Below are positions 1 to 7,038 of a stretch of 7,648 nt of DNA, piece by piece; within the stretch, counting starts at the first letter, position 1; every line of letters begins with the position of its first letter. This DNA is from Bacteroidota bacterium. GTDB lineage: Bacteria > Bacteroidota > Bacteroidia > Chitinophagales > Chitinophagaceae. The position numbers and the translations under genes were made by a program. Below the pieces are notes generated by a model, which was not told where the DNA came from, did not search any database, and was given only the letters and a program-made list of their open reading frames with translations. The stretch is taken from positions 1-7,648 of the forward strand of contig JAFDXS010000101.1 in assembly GCA_018267795.1 (NCBI GenBank), written 5' to 3'.

Positions 1-1382
1 ATACGTAAGAGGTCTGACTGGGACTCGTAATTATAGATGGCTTTAATATAGGTTTTGGGCGTAAAAGAACTGATGGAACCAATATTTATAAACGGCACCA
101 AAAAGCGCGGGAAGGACAAGTCAGCCTCTGCTCCTGTATTATATATATTGGGCCTGCGGGATGCCCCGCTATACTGCGCTTCAAAGCCACCATTCAGCTT
201 TATCTGGAAAAGTTCGGCGCCTTTAAATGTATTGCGGTTCAGCCAGCTAATGCTGGCCTGTGAGCCTGCGCGGTTATCGTTTTGCGTAAGCGCACCTATC
301 TGAAAGCGTAAAGATTTTTTAGGGTAAGTGGTAAGGTAATAATAGGCATCGAGCATAGTATCGGAATTGGGTGATACTTCGAAGCGGTTTTTTACAAACT
401 TAAATGTGCCAAGGTTTACCAACCTGCTAAGTGATTTGTTCTGATCGGTACGGTTATAAAGATCGCCAGTGGCAAACAAAAGGTTGTCCGGAAAAATTTG
501 CGGATTAAACTTTTTCTTTGGGTCTATTATGTAATAAGTCTTATACACTGTAGCGTTAGCCTTACTTGTGTCGTTACGGTTGTCACGTAACTTGTAGTTA
601 GGAAAAACATACACCTTATCTATAGTATATATTTTATAGGCCTCATCGGGTATCTCTTCGTGCTTCAGGCGCAGGTAGAGGTTCACCCTGTTGTTGCCAA
701 CACTTGTGTCGGCTAAAAGCAATATATAGTCAGCCTTAAAAAAATAATAACCTTCTTCCTTCAAGCCTCTTTCTATCCTGTCCCGTTCAGCTTTTATCAG
801 GGTAAGGTTGTATGACTGGCCGGTATCAAGTAAGGTTTGATCCTGAAGGTCCCTGATGTCTTTTGCAATACGAGTGGAATCTTTGGTTACAAAAAATACT
901 TTGTTAATAGTATACTGCGGGCCAAGCACTACATCAAATACAGCTTTTGTTTTTTTGTGCTTTGTATCGAGGTGCCCTTGCACAGATGGGTAGAAGAAAC
1001 CCCTGTTCTGTAAAATATTTTCCAATAACGACCTATTGAACTGCATGTCAACCGTGCTGGTTAATACCGGTGGCTCACCTACCTTTTCCCTCAGCCAATG
1101 ACGCAGGCCTTTTTTCTTTTTAGGTGTGCCTGCGAAGTTGTAAAGCCGAAGCTTTATACGCATGCCCAGGGTTTTAGTATTGGGTTTAGGCCGCACTGCA
1201 GCAGCAAGATCAGATCTTAATACCTTATCCTCTTTTCTTGTCGCCTCCTTTTTATCTGTAAGTTTTACTTTTGCCCCTATATATAAAGAATCTCCTGCAG
1301 GCAAATGTTTTGTATTGCTGCAGGCAGTAAATAAAATTGCGATAACACCAACAATATATATTCCTATTCGCGTAAAGGTCAT
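1..1382 (-). CDS. tamL: TamL, lipid-anchored Omp85/BamA-family outer membrane protein (3' end outside window)
   Basis: The minus-strand frame is open from the ATG at 1382 to the window edge, giving 460 codons with no stop, so only the N-terminal part is present. Bacteroidota TamL proteins are usually about 750-850 residues. The protein starts with a short hydrophobic signal peptide (residues 5-20) and a lipobox FTAC with the lipidated Cys at residue 21, followed by SNTKHLPAGD, a typical TamL opening. Residues of about 40-340 look like POTRA repeats, with characteristic turns NRGFFYP (126-132) and KEEGYYFFKADY (about 208-219). From about residue 357 alternating strands begin (SLRFQIGALTQND, then NRNTFKGAELFQIKLNGG from residue 382), which are the first strands of the Omp85 barrel. 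In the family, TamL is the lipoprotein counterpart of TamA and acts with TamB in outer-membrane assembly. No acidic residues follow the Cys closely, so nothing suggests surface export. It lies 12 bases after tamB and is probably co-transcribed with it. Confidence 0.93.
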   Translation of the reverse strand, partial: MTFTRIGIYIVGVIAILFTACSNTKHLPAGDSLYIGAKVKLTDKKEATRKEDKVLRSDLAAAVRPKPNTKTLGMRIKLRLYNFAGTPKKKKGLRHWLREKVGEPPVLTSTVDMQFNRSLLENILQNRGFFYPSVQGHLDTKHKKTKAVFDVVLGPQYTINKVFFVTKDSTRIAKDIRDLQDQTLLDTGQSYNLTLIKAERDRIERGLKEEGYYFFKADYILLLADTSVGNNRVNLYLRLKHEEIPDEAYKIYTIDKVYVFPNYKLRDNRNDTSKANATVYKTYYIIDPKKKFNPQIFPDNLLFATGDLYNRTDQNKSLSRLVNLGTFKFVKNRFEVSPNSDTMLDAYYYLTTYPKKSLRFQIGALTQNDNRAGSQASISWLNRNTFKGAELFQIKLNGGFEAQYSGASRRPNIYNTGAEADLSFPRFLVPFINIGSISSFTPKTYIKAIYNYESQSDLLR

Positions 1383-1386
1383 ATTA

Positions 1387-1394
1387 TCCTCGTC
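1387..1394 (-). promoter_or_regulatory. Candidate ribosome binding site of tamL
   Basis: On the minus strand the 12 bases between the tamB stop and the tamL ATG read GACGAGGATAAT. The purine-rich GAGGA lies five to six bases before the ATG, and with the preceding stop codon the string is TAGGACGAGGA. This is a better Shine-Dalgarno match than is seen before the other genes of the window, and it supports the ATG at 1382 as the start. Bacteroidota often initiate without such a sequence, so its importance is uncertain. Confidence 0.4.
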
Positions 1395-4300
1395 CTATTT
1401 TTTCGGCGCAGTAGTGGACTGCTCCTTCTTTTGATTTTTCTTCCTGAATATGTTTTTAAACTTATTATAATCAAGACTTACAATAAAGTTCAATCCCGTT
1501 TCTGTAACGTAGCCCTCCAGCACACCCTCGTCATAGTTCTTCCTGTAAGCCTGCATAGTGTACCTGCCATCCGCCGTTAACAGGTAGTCTGCTGCAAGGT
1601 TACTTGGTATTAAGGTACTCTGGTCGCTATTGCTGGTCTGCGGGCCCGCTAGTTCAAAATCATTACCTACAGTTAGTTTAAGCCGGTCATTCAGCAGTCG
1701 TTTCGATGCCGCGAGATTCAGATCGGTACGCTCGCGGTAGCTGCCGGTTGTATAGTCTTCTGACGAAGCAAGATCTACTGACAAATCTATTCCTTTAATA
1801 AGATGGTTTGCAAACTCATTAAGCTGCTCACCGATGAATCTGCTTACACTTTGCTTGGCAATAAAAGCCGCGCTGCTTGATGTGCCTGATGCGAATGGAT
1901 CCTGCGCCACGAAGTGATTAAGTATCAACAACGCAAAAACCTGTTTGTTAAGTTCAGCCGTGTCTTGCCTTACCTGGTTCAGCTTTCCCTGCACCAGCTC
2001 CACGGCATCATAAGATATAGGGAATACTGTATTATCCGGCAGCGTGATATTGAATGTAAGAGATGGGTGCAATACCTGGCCTTTTATATTCAGCACTACA
2101 TTGAATGGCAAGCGCTCCTTGTAATAATTGAGCTGCGATTGATCTGGTACATCCTGCTGCACCAGATCGTAAGGGGCCACATCTGCTACGTATATAGCGG
2201 TGATATTAGCCTGCATTTTTGACGGGTCGCCGGCGAAGGTGATACTGCTACCATCCTGTATTTTGAACAGGCGCTTAATGAAATTGTAATTAAGCTGGTA
2301 TTCGCCACCATGCAATTCGTAAGTACCTGTTATACCCACATTGCCGTCCGGTGCTACAGAGGCATTGAGCGAGCCATCGCCGCGCACCTTCAAAAAGTCG
2401 CCCGAGGCTTTATCTATTATTACGCTAAACTCTGCACTTTTATCAATGCCTATATTCACATTTATATTAGAGCCTGCAGCAAGCTTGGTTTTCGTAGTAT
2501 CCTTCTTTTGTGGCCTTAATATTTTGTAGCGGGCGGTATCCTTCATACTGAAGAATTTTACTATTCCTTCATTGCTTTCTATCTGCGGAGCAGTTTCAGG
2601 CATTACATAGGTTGCCTTAGTGCCCTTCAGTATATTCAGGCTGCCATCTACATCAGGTGCAGAGGGCGAACCTTTGATATTAAGATTGGTACTCAGCAGC
2701 AGATCGCCATAATAAGTTTTGTTATCGCCTGAGGTGGAATGCAATGCGCGCCAGTTCTTGGCAGTTACATGCAGGTCCATGGTCATGTTGGGCAGATCAT
2801 TAGTGGCTACGCTGCCGGTGATGGTAGCATTATTGCCGGAGCTATCGTAGATGCGGAAGTTCTCAAACCGCAAACCGTCTTTCGTAAATGTAATTTTCTC
2901 TGAAGGCATTTTGAAGTAGGCGTTCAGCATACTTACAGTAGTAATCATCTGGTCTGTATGCAGCTCACCTGTTATCAATGGCGCATGTGCAGTACCCTGA
3001 ATGTGCAAGTCGCCACGCAGGTAACCACTGCTATTTTTCAGTTTGCCAAAAGTAAGGCCGTCAACCGTTTGCATATTCAGGGCCTTAAGCGCAAGAATAA
3101 AATCGAAATCATTGCCATTTGTATTCTGCAAATAATAAGTGCCCTTAAGGTCCACATCGTTACCACGGCCGGTAATAGCTACATCAGCAGCCAGCTCATT
3201 ATCTTTAGTATGGTTTACATCCACTTTCAGGTTGCCGATGGTATCGCCCATTACAGACAGATTTTGTATCTGCAATGTGCTGGTAAGCGCAGGTGTAGGC
3301 ACGGTGCGTTCCAGCACTATATTGCCACCTAACACACCATTTGCCAGCAAAGTGTCAGAGCTTATCATTCTTGTTATATCTGCCAAAATAAAATTGCTGA
3401 TATCTACTCTTAGAGGTGTATTAGGCTTTGGCTGTTCACTGTTTATCTTTATGTACTGGTCTTTATTATTTATCTGGAAGTTCTGCACATACATACCATT
3501 TTTAGCCAGCACTATCCTATTGGACTCATTTACCTGCCAGCTTTCATAGTTGAGTTTCAGACCGGGATGCAACTGTATTATTTGTGTGTCCTTGTCGCTT
3601 TGTAATGAGGCAGATAAGGCAAAGCGTTCTTTGCTTGATGAGTCAGACAGGCTCAGGTTTGCCGTGATTTGATTTTGATCAAGGTTGCCATTAATATTTG
3701 CATTCCAGAATTTCATGCGGTTCTGTGCAAATTCATCTACTGTTACTTTGTAGGTGAAAGCAGAGTCTGCACCGTTTACCAGTACCTGTGCATTGGTAAT
3801 GGTACTGCCATTATATACCACCTGTGGCGCATCTACTTTCAGGTACAGGTTTGCAGGGTCCAGCATGGCATTTATATCTACCGTGTCCATATAGGTAATA
3901 CCCGGCAGCACTACATGCAGCAGTGGTTTGTCTTCTATATGTGCGCTTACCTTCAGGTCATAGTTGGCAGGTACCTTGGCGCTGTTGCTGTCTTTTTTGT
4001 TTATAATACTTACTGTGTAAGGCGCCTTGCCGGTAGAATCTTTTTTCTTAAAGGCATAATGCCTGTTGATATGGTCTTGTATTATGGCGCCTATCCTGGT
4101 AAGTGGTGTATGGCCTGTTATAGTGCCCTTCATTACATCTGTAAAGATGACAATATTCTGCCCTGTATCCTGACTGGGACGAGAGGATATGTACATACTA
4201 TCAGGCAAGTACTTTTTGCCGTCAGCTACTATTATCGGTTCCGTCCACATAAAAGTGCCGCGCGGGTAATCAGGATTCAGCTCAGGAAAATCTGCCTTGA

Positions 4301-6446
4301 TAGTGCCGTGTATGCGCAGTTCACTTTTGTACAGCTTCAATGCCTGGAAATTGATGCTGTCCATTTGCAACCTTAGTTTAGCAGCAGCATATTTACCTGT
4401 AAAGTCCGCGTGACCATCCAGGTTTATATGCACATTAGGGTCGTTTGATACTAATTTTATTTCACCGGTTTTGGATGCTACTTTACCACTAAAGGTTACC
4501 TGGTGATAATTATATCCCTTCAGGTATGCATTCTCTATTACACCATTCAGGGCGGCATTCATTGTTTTCACATCAAAGCTTTCGCCCTTTGCTGCAATAG
4601 TTGCGGTGACAGTGCCCATCAGCGAGTCCTTCTTCAATATGCGCCCAATATTCAGTTTATCAGTGCGCAGGTGCATATCATAGCGTTCCCTGCCTTTGCC
4701 ACCCGACATAGATAGGAGTCCATTGATGTATGCATTACCATCCGAGCTTACTATTAAGAGGTTAGTATTATAATCTTTTGTGGTACCTGCTATCTGGCCA
4801 CTCACACCAAACCTATCCGGCAGGCGTAGTTGCTGTTGCAAACTTTTGGGCAGTAGAGGATTCAGATCATTGCGAGACGATTGCAGCTTTGCGATATGCA
4901 GATTGTAATTAATCTTATTGGCATCAGGCAATCCACTAAGCCTGCCGTTCAGTTGCACTTCTGTATTGCCAAAGCCGGAGAGGTAAAAATTATTGATATT
5001 GAGCGAGCTGAGATAACCCGCCAGCACGGCATCAAGCCGCAAATGTGCGTTATGGTTTTTCCTGAACAGCTCCTGGTTTTCAAGTGCGGGTACAAACAAT
5101 AACACATCACTAATGCCTACTATGCTATTTTTAAGGTTCACCTTTAGCTGCATATTCTGCAAATGCGTTTTCAGAGCATCGAGTGAGGGATAATGTACCT
5201 CCAGGTGATCTTGCAAAACGGTATTAGCTGTTTGCAGATAAAGGTTATTTAATAAAGCTCCCTGCCTGTTGTATGCAAATACTGTTCTTAATTCTTTCAG
5301 ATCAAGGCCGCTTTTTTCTTTAACCGAGAGGTGCTTAATGTTGCCCTCTATAGTATCGCCTGTATATAAAATATCTTTTGAGTTTAAGACAAGATTTTGA
5401 ATATCCAGGTGGGAATAGTCCATACCTCTTGCCAGCCTGGGTTGGTTATTATTATCCAGTGCAAAATTCACATTGTTCAGTTTCACCTCGTTGGCTACTA
5501 CATGCCAGCTGCTTTGCGGCAGAGTATCTACCAGTGTATCCACTTTTTTGGGTACTACTGAGTTTTTACCCATCACTATCTTCATCTGTGTTTCATCAAG
5601 GGCCAGCTGGTCGAGATTAATGTGCGCTCTTGCCAGGTCAAAGTTCTTAGCCGACGTTTTTAACCTGCCCAGTTGCAGGTCCATAAGCATTTTGCTAAGG
5701 CTATTATTATAGTGGAAAGCTATTTTTTGCAGATCTATATCGTCTGCTGCGAGTTGAAAGTTTGTTTTTTTAGTGCTTGTATCAACCTTTGGTGGCAGAT
5801 AAGATGTATCCTGCAGAACAGTGGTCTGCAGGCCGGCCACAGCCAACTCCTTTATGTGGAATTGCATCTTATCCAGGCCCAGCTTCTTCATTTTCAGATT
5901 TAGGTGGTCAAGATCAACTGCAAGGCGGGTGCCACCTGTATAGTCATCGAAGCGGGCATGTATATCATTGAGCGCCAGCCGATCGAGGTTTATTGAAAAG
6001 GAAGAAGCAGTGTCTTTGGGATTTTTAGGTTTCGGTGATTTTGATTTACTGGTGAAGGCATCTATAATGTAGGTGAAATTGAAATTTGTATCCGGTGCAT
6101 TCCTGTATATATGGGCATGCACCCCTTCCAGTACTATTTGCTGTACACTTACCTGCTTTTTCAGCAGTTTCAGCATGTCGATGTCTATCTTCAGATTACC
6201 AACAGCTAATAAGGTATCTTTTTTTTGATCTTTGAATAGTACGTTTTTAAGCACTATGTATTTTGGTAAGCCATACCCCAATTCCCCGATTGAAACCTCT
6301 GTTTTTAGCTTTCCACGCAGAAATGCCACGGCCCTGGTGCGGACAAAATTCTTCCCTGAGCCTGTGTTTAACCAGACTACTATACCCAGCAGCAGGACTA
6401 AAATGCTGCCAATTACGTACAGAACGATCTTCAGGAATTTCCGCAT
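1395..6446 (-). CDS. tamB: TamB, translocation and assembly module protein (AsmA-like, DUF490 C-terminus)
   Basis: This is a 1683-residue protein with a short basic N-terminus (MRKFLK), one signal-anchor helix at residues 7-27, then an almost continuous series of short beta strands. That is the layout of the AsmA/TamB class of periplasm-spanning beta-groove proteins. A Lys/Ser/Pro-rich linker sits at about 132-149. The C-terminal third carries TamB-type units: IQGTAHAPLITGEL (1149-1162) and IKGSPSAPDVDGSL (1257-1270) align 108 residues apart, and a looser copy, IKGQVLHPSLTFNI, is at 1454-1467. The conserved stretch GTYELHGGEYQLNYNFIKR, then SSITFAGDPSKMQANITAIY, occupies about 1374-1419, and LNKQVFALLILNHFV is at about 1499-1513. 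The last strands (ETGLNFIVSLDYNKFKNIF, 1649-1667) precede a basic tail. In the family TamB is anchored in the inner membrane, reaches across the periplasm and docks on the Omp85 partner. It is linked to outer-membrane protein assembly and to phospholipid transport. The length is normal for Bacteroidota and no frameshift is apparent. There is no clear Shine-Dalgarno. The start is fixed by the basic-hydrophobic N-terminus. Confidence 0.95.
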   Translation of the reverse strand: MRKFLKIVLYVIGSILVLLLGIVVWLNTGSGKNFVRTRAVAFLRGKLKTEVSIGELGYGLPKYIVLKNVLFKDQKKDTLLAVGNLKIDIDMLKLLKKQVSVQQIVLEGVHAHIYRNAPDTNFNFTYIIDAFTSKSKSPKPKNPKDTASSFSINLDRLALNDIHARFDDYTGGTRLAVDLDHLNLKMKKLGLDKMQFHIKELAVAGLQTTVLQDTSYLPPKVDTSTKKTNFQLAADDIDLQKIAFHYNNSLSKMLMDLQLGRLKTSAKNFDLARAHINLDQLALDETQMKIVMGKNSVVPKKVDTLVDTLPQSSWHVVANEVKLNNVNFALDNNNQPRLARGMDYSHLDIQNLVLNSKDILYTGDTIEGNIKHLSVKEKSGLDLKELRTVFAYNRQGALLNNLYLQTANTVLQDHLEVHYPSLDALKTHLQNMQLKVNLKNSIVGISDVLLFVPALENQELFRKNHNAHLRLDAVLAGYLSSLNINNFYLSGFGNTEVQLNGRLSGLPDANKINYNLHIAKLQSSRNDLNPLLPKSLQQQLRLPDRFGVSGQIAGTTKDYNTNLLIVSSDGNAYINGLLSMSGGKGRERYDMHLRTDKLNIGRILKKDSLMGTVTATIAAKGESFDVKTMNAALNGVIENAYLKGYNYHQVTFSGKVASKTGEIKLVSNDPNVHINLDGHADFTGKYAAAKLRLQMDSINFQALKLYKSELRIHGTIKADFPELNPDYPRGTFMWTEPIIVADGKKYLPDSMYISSRPSQDTGQNIVIFTDVMKGTITGHTPLTRIGAIIQDHINRHYAFKKKDSTGKAPYTVSIINKKDSNSAKVPANYDLKVSAHIEDKPLLHVVLPGITYMDTVDINAMLDPANLYLKVDAPQVVYNGSTITNAQVLVNGADSAFTYKVTVDEFAQNRMKFWNANINGNLDQNQITANLSLSDSSSKERFALSASLQSDKDTQIIQLHPGLKLNYESWQVNESNRIVLAKNGMYVQNFQINNKDQYIKINSEQPKPNTPLRVDISNFILADITRMISSDTLLANGVLGGNIVLERTVPTPALTSTLQIQNLSVMGDTIGNLKVDVNHTKDNELAADVAITGRGNDVDLKGTYYLQNTNGNDFDFILALKALNMQTVDGLTFGKLKNSSGYLRGDLHIQGTAHAPLITGELHTDQMITTVSMLNAYFKMPSEKITFTKDGLRFENFRIYDSSGNNATITGSVATNDLPNMTMDLHVTAKNWRALHSTSGDNKTYYGDLLLSTNLNIKGSPSAPDVDGSLNILKGTKATYVMPETAPQIESNEGIVKFFSMKDTARYKILRPQKKDTTKTKLAAGSNINVNIGIDKSAEFSVIIDKASGDFLKVRGDGSLNASVAPDGNVGITGTYELHGGEYQLNYNFIKRLFKIQDGSSITFAGDPSKMQANITAIYVADVAPYDLVQQDVPDQSQLNYYKERLPFNVVLNIKGQVLHPSLTFNITLPDNTVFPISYDAVELVQGKLNQVRQDTAELNKQVFALLILNHFVAQDPFASGTSSSAAFIAKQSVSRFIGEQLNEFANHLIKGIDLSVDLASSEDYTTGSYRERTDLNLAASKRLLNDRLKLTVGNDFELAGPQTSNSDQSTLIPSNLAADYLLTADGRYTMQAYRKNYDEGVLEGYVTETGLNFIVSLDYNKFKNIFRKKNQKKEQSTTAPKK

Positions 6447-6448
6447 GT

Positions 6449-6474
6449 ATATGGTACCCTATAAAAAACCATAC
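6449..6474 (-). promoter_or_regulatory. Possible alternative hairpin touching the tamB start
   Basis: On the minus strand GTATGGT (6474-6468) can pair with ACCATAT (6455-6449), giving six Watson-Crick pairs plus one G-U around a 12-base loop. The 3' arm ends two bases before the tamB ATG, so this fold would cover the region a ribosome must bind. The same GTATGGT segment is the 3' arm of the terminator-like hairpin just upstream, so the two folds exclude each other. The pairing is visible in the sequence. Any regulatory role is inference. Confidence 0.3.
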
Positions 6475-6487
6475 CCGAATGTATGGT
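6461..6487 (-). terminator. Intrinsic-terminator-like hairpin between the lipoprotein gene and tamB
   Basis: On the minus strand ACCATAC (6487-6481) and GTATGGT (6474-6468) form a perfect 7-base-pair stem with a 6-base loop, ATTCGG. The stem runs into a run of U residues (6468-6463) and then AU. This has the form of a Rho-independent terminator for the transcript of the upstream lipoprotein gene. The stem is short and holds only three G-C pairs, so it may be leaky. It is oddly close to the next gene: only 16 bases separate the U-tract from the tamB ATG, leaving no room for a separate promoter downstream of it. Confidence 0.55.
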
Positions 6488-6514
6488 AAGGATATTAAAT
6501 AATTGGAATGTTTT

Positions 6515-6532
6515 GCGGAATGATGCTCCCGC
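6515..6532 (-). other. Small stem-loop in the 3' region of the lipoprotein transcript
   Basis: On the minus strand GCGGGA (6532-6527) pairs with TTCCGC (6520-6515) around the loop GCATCA, giving five Watson-Crick pairs and one G-U. It starts 12 bases after the first stop codon of the lipoprotein gene. No U-tract follows, so it is not a terminator by itself. On the plus strand the G-U position becomes an A-C mismatch, so the fold favours minus-strand RNA. It may be a 3'-end stabilising structure or chance. Confidence 0.3.
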
Positions 6533-6544
6533 TGTAATTTCTTA

Positions 6545-6979
6545 TTAACGTGGTACCAGAGTGGCGTGCTTGTCAAAAGTATTGCCGCCGCCGGTACTTA
6601 TTGAATAGGTATATTTGAAAACATCATTCCCTATAGTATCTATATACCATTGCTGGGCTGTGCCTGCACCTTCTATGCCGGTGAGCGTAATGATCCTTAT
6701 GTCAGAATTTACGGTGTAGGTGAAATTGATATTATAGATAGTGCCCTTGCAGTCTGTATCGTCATTGCCTACATAGCCCGTACCATCAGACTTAAAGGTG
6801 TACCATACTGTAGAGTCGCAATGCGTCATGCTGAGCGGTGGCGGCCCGCCGTAAATATTAGTGTAATACCATTTGTGGCCTGTGAGGTATAGTTTCAGAT
6901 CGCGGGTAGGTGTCTTCTGGCAGGAAATAAACAGGAATATCGCAAAGATAACTAGTAAAAAAGTACGGGTGTATGTCAT
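6545..6979 (-). CDS. Small lipoprotein of unknown function, possibly lipocalin-like
   Basis: This 144-residue protein has a clear lipoprotein signal peptide: MTYTRT, a hydrophobic core at residues 7-19, and the lipobox FISC with the lipidated Cys at residue 20. The mature part is about 124 residues, rich in aromatic, Thr and Gly residues, with alternating patterns typical of beta strands. LTGHKWYYTNIYGG, YTFKSDGTGYVGNDD and WYIDTIGNDVFKYTYSI resemble the strand and turn pattern of the short lipocalin-like lipoproteins common in Bacteroidota, where the opening 'L.G.KW' and 'Y.F..DGTG' segments recur. I do not recognise a specific family, and the fold is inference. Two Cys residues remain in the mature chain (in THCDST and DTDCKGT) and could form a disulfide in the periplasm. 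The gene ends in tandem TAA TAA stops. It lies 59 bases downstream of the TonB-domain gene and 98 bases upstream of tamB, with a terminator-like hairpin in the latter gap. No clear Shine-Dalgarno is seen. Confidence 0.8.
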   Translation of the reverse strand: MTYTRTFLLVIFAIFLFISCQKTPTRDLKLYLTGHKWYYTNIYGGPPPLSMTHCDSTVWYTFKSDGTGYVGNDDTDCKGTIYNINFTYTVNSDIRIITLTGIEGAGTAQQWYIDTIGNDVFKYTYSISTGGGNTFDKHATLVPR

Positions 6980-7038
6980 AGCAGATGTTTTACTATAAAA
7001 TAGATAACTGAGAAATATGTAGTTTATTATCTGCCATA

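Noticed and set aside
1294..1328. Direct repeat CTGCAGGCA occurring twice around the tamL lipobox.
   Set aside because: It is a nine-base repeat inside coding sequence with ordinary codons on both copies (TGC CTG and the like). Probably chance, with no third copy nearby.
1162..1434. Plus-strand open frame across the tamB-tamL junction.
   Set aside because: It is antisense to the tamL signal peptide and the tamB tail, both of which have clear family features.
3669..4376. Plus-strand open frame of 235 codons antisense to tamB.
   Set aside because: The product is rich in Tyr, Cys, Ile and His in a pattern typical of an antisense shadow. No start signal or family resemblance is seen, and the opposite strand encodes conserved TamB sequence.
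1395..6446. The possibility that the long protein is an adhesin or large surface repeat protein.
   Set aside because: The N-terminal signal anchor, lack of a C-terminal sorting domain, conserved TamB C-terminal motifs and adjacency to tamL all point to TamB.
6247..6576. Minus-strand open frame of 109 codons overlapping the tamB start and the end of the lipoprotein gene.
   Set aside because: It lies in another frame across the tamB N-terminus, its product is low in protein-like pattern (His- and Ser-rich, no domain), and tamB is unambiguous there.
6980..7038. Possible promoter or terminator in the gap between the TonB-domain gene and the lipoprotein gene.
   Set aside because: The gap is AT-rich, but I could not find a convincing -33/-7 pair or a stem followed by a U-tract.
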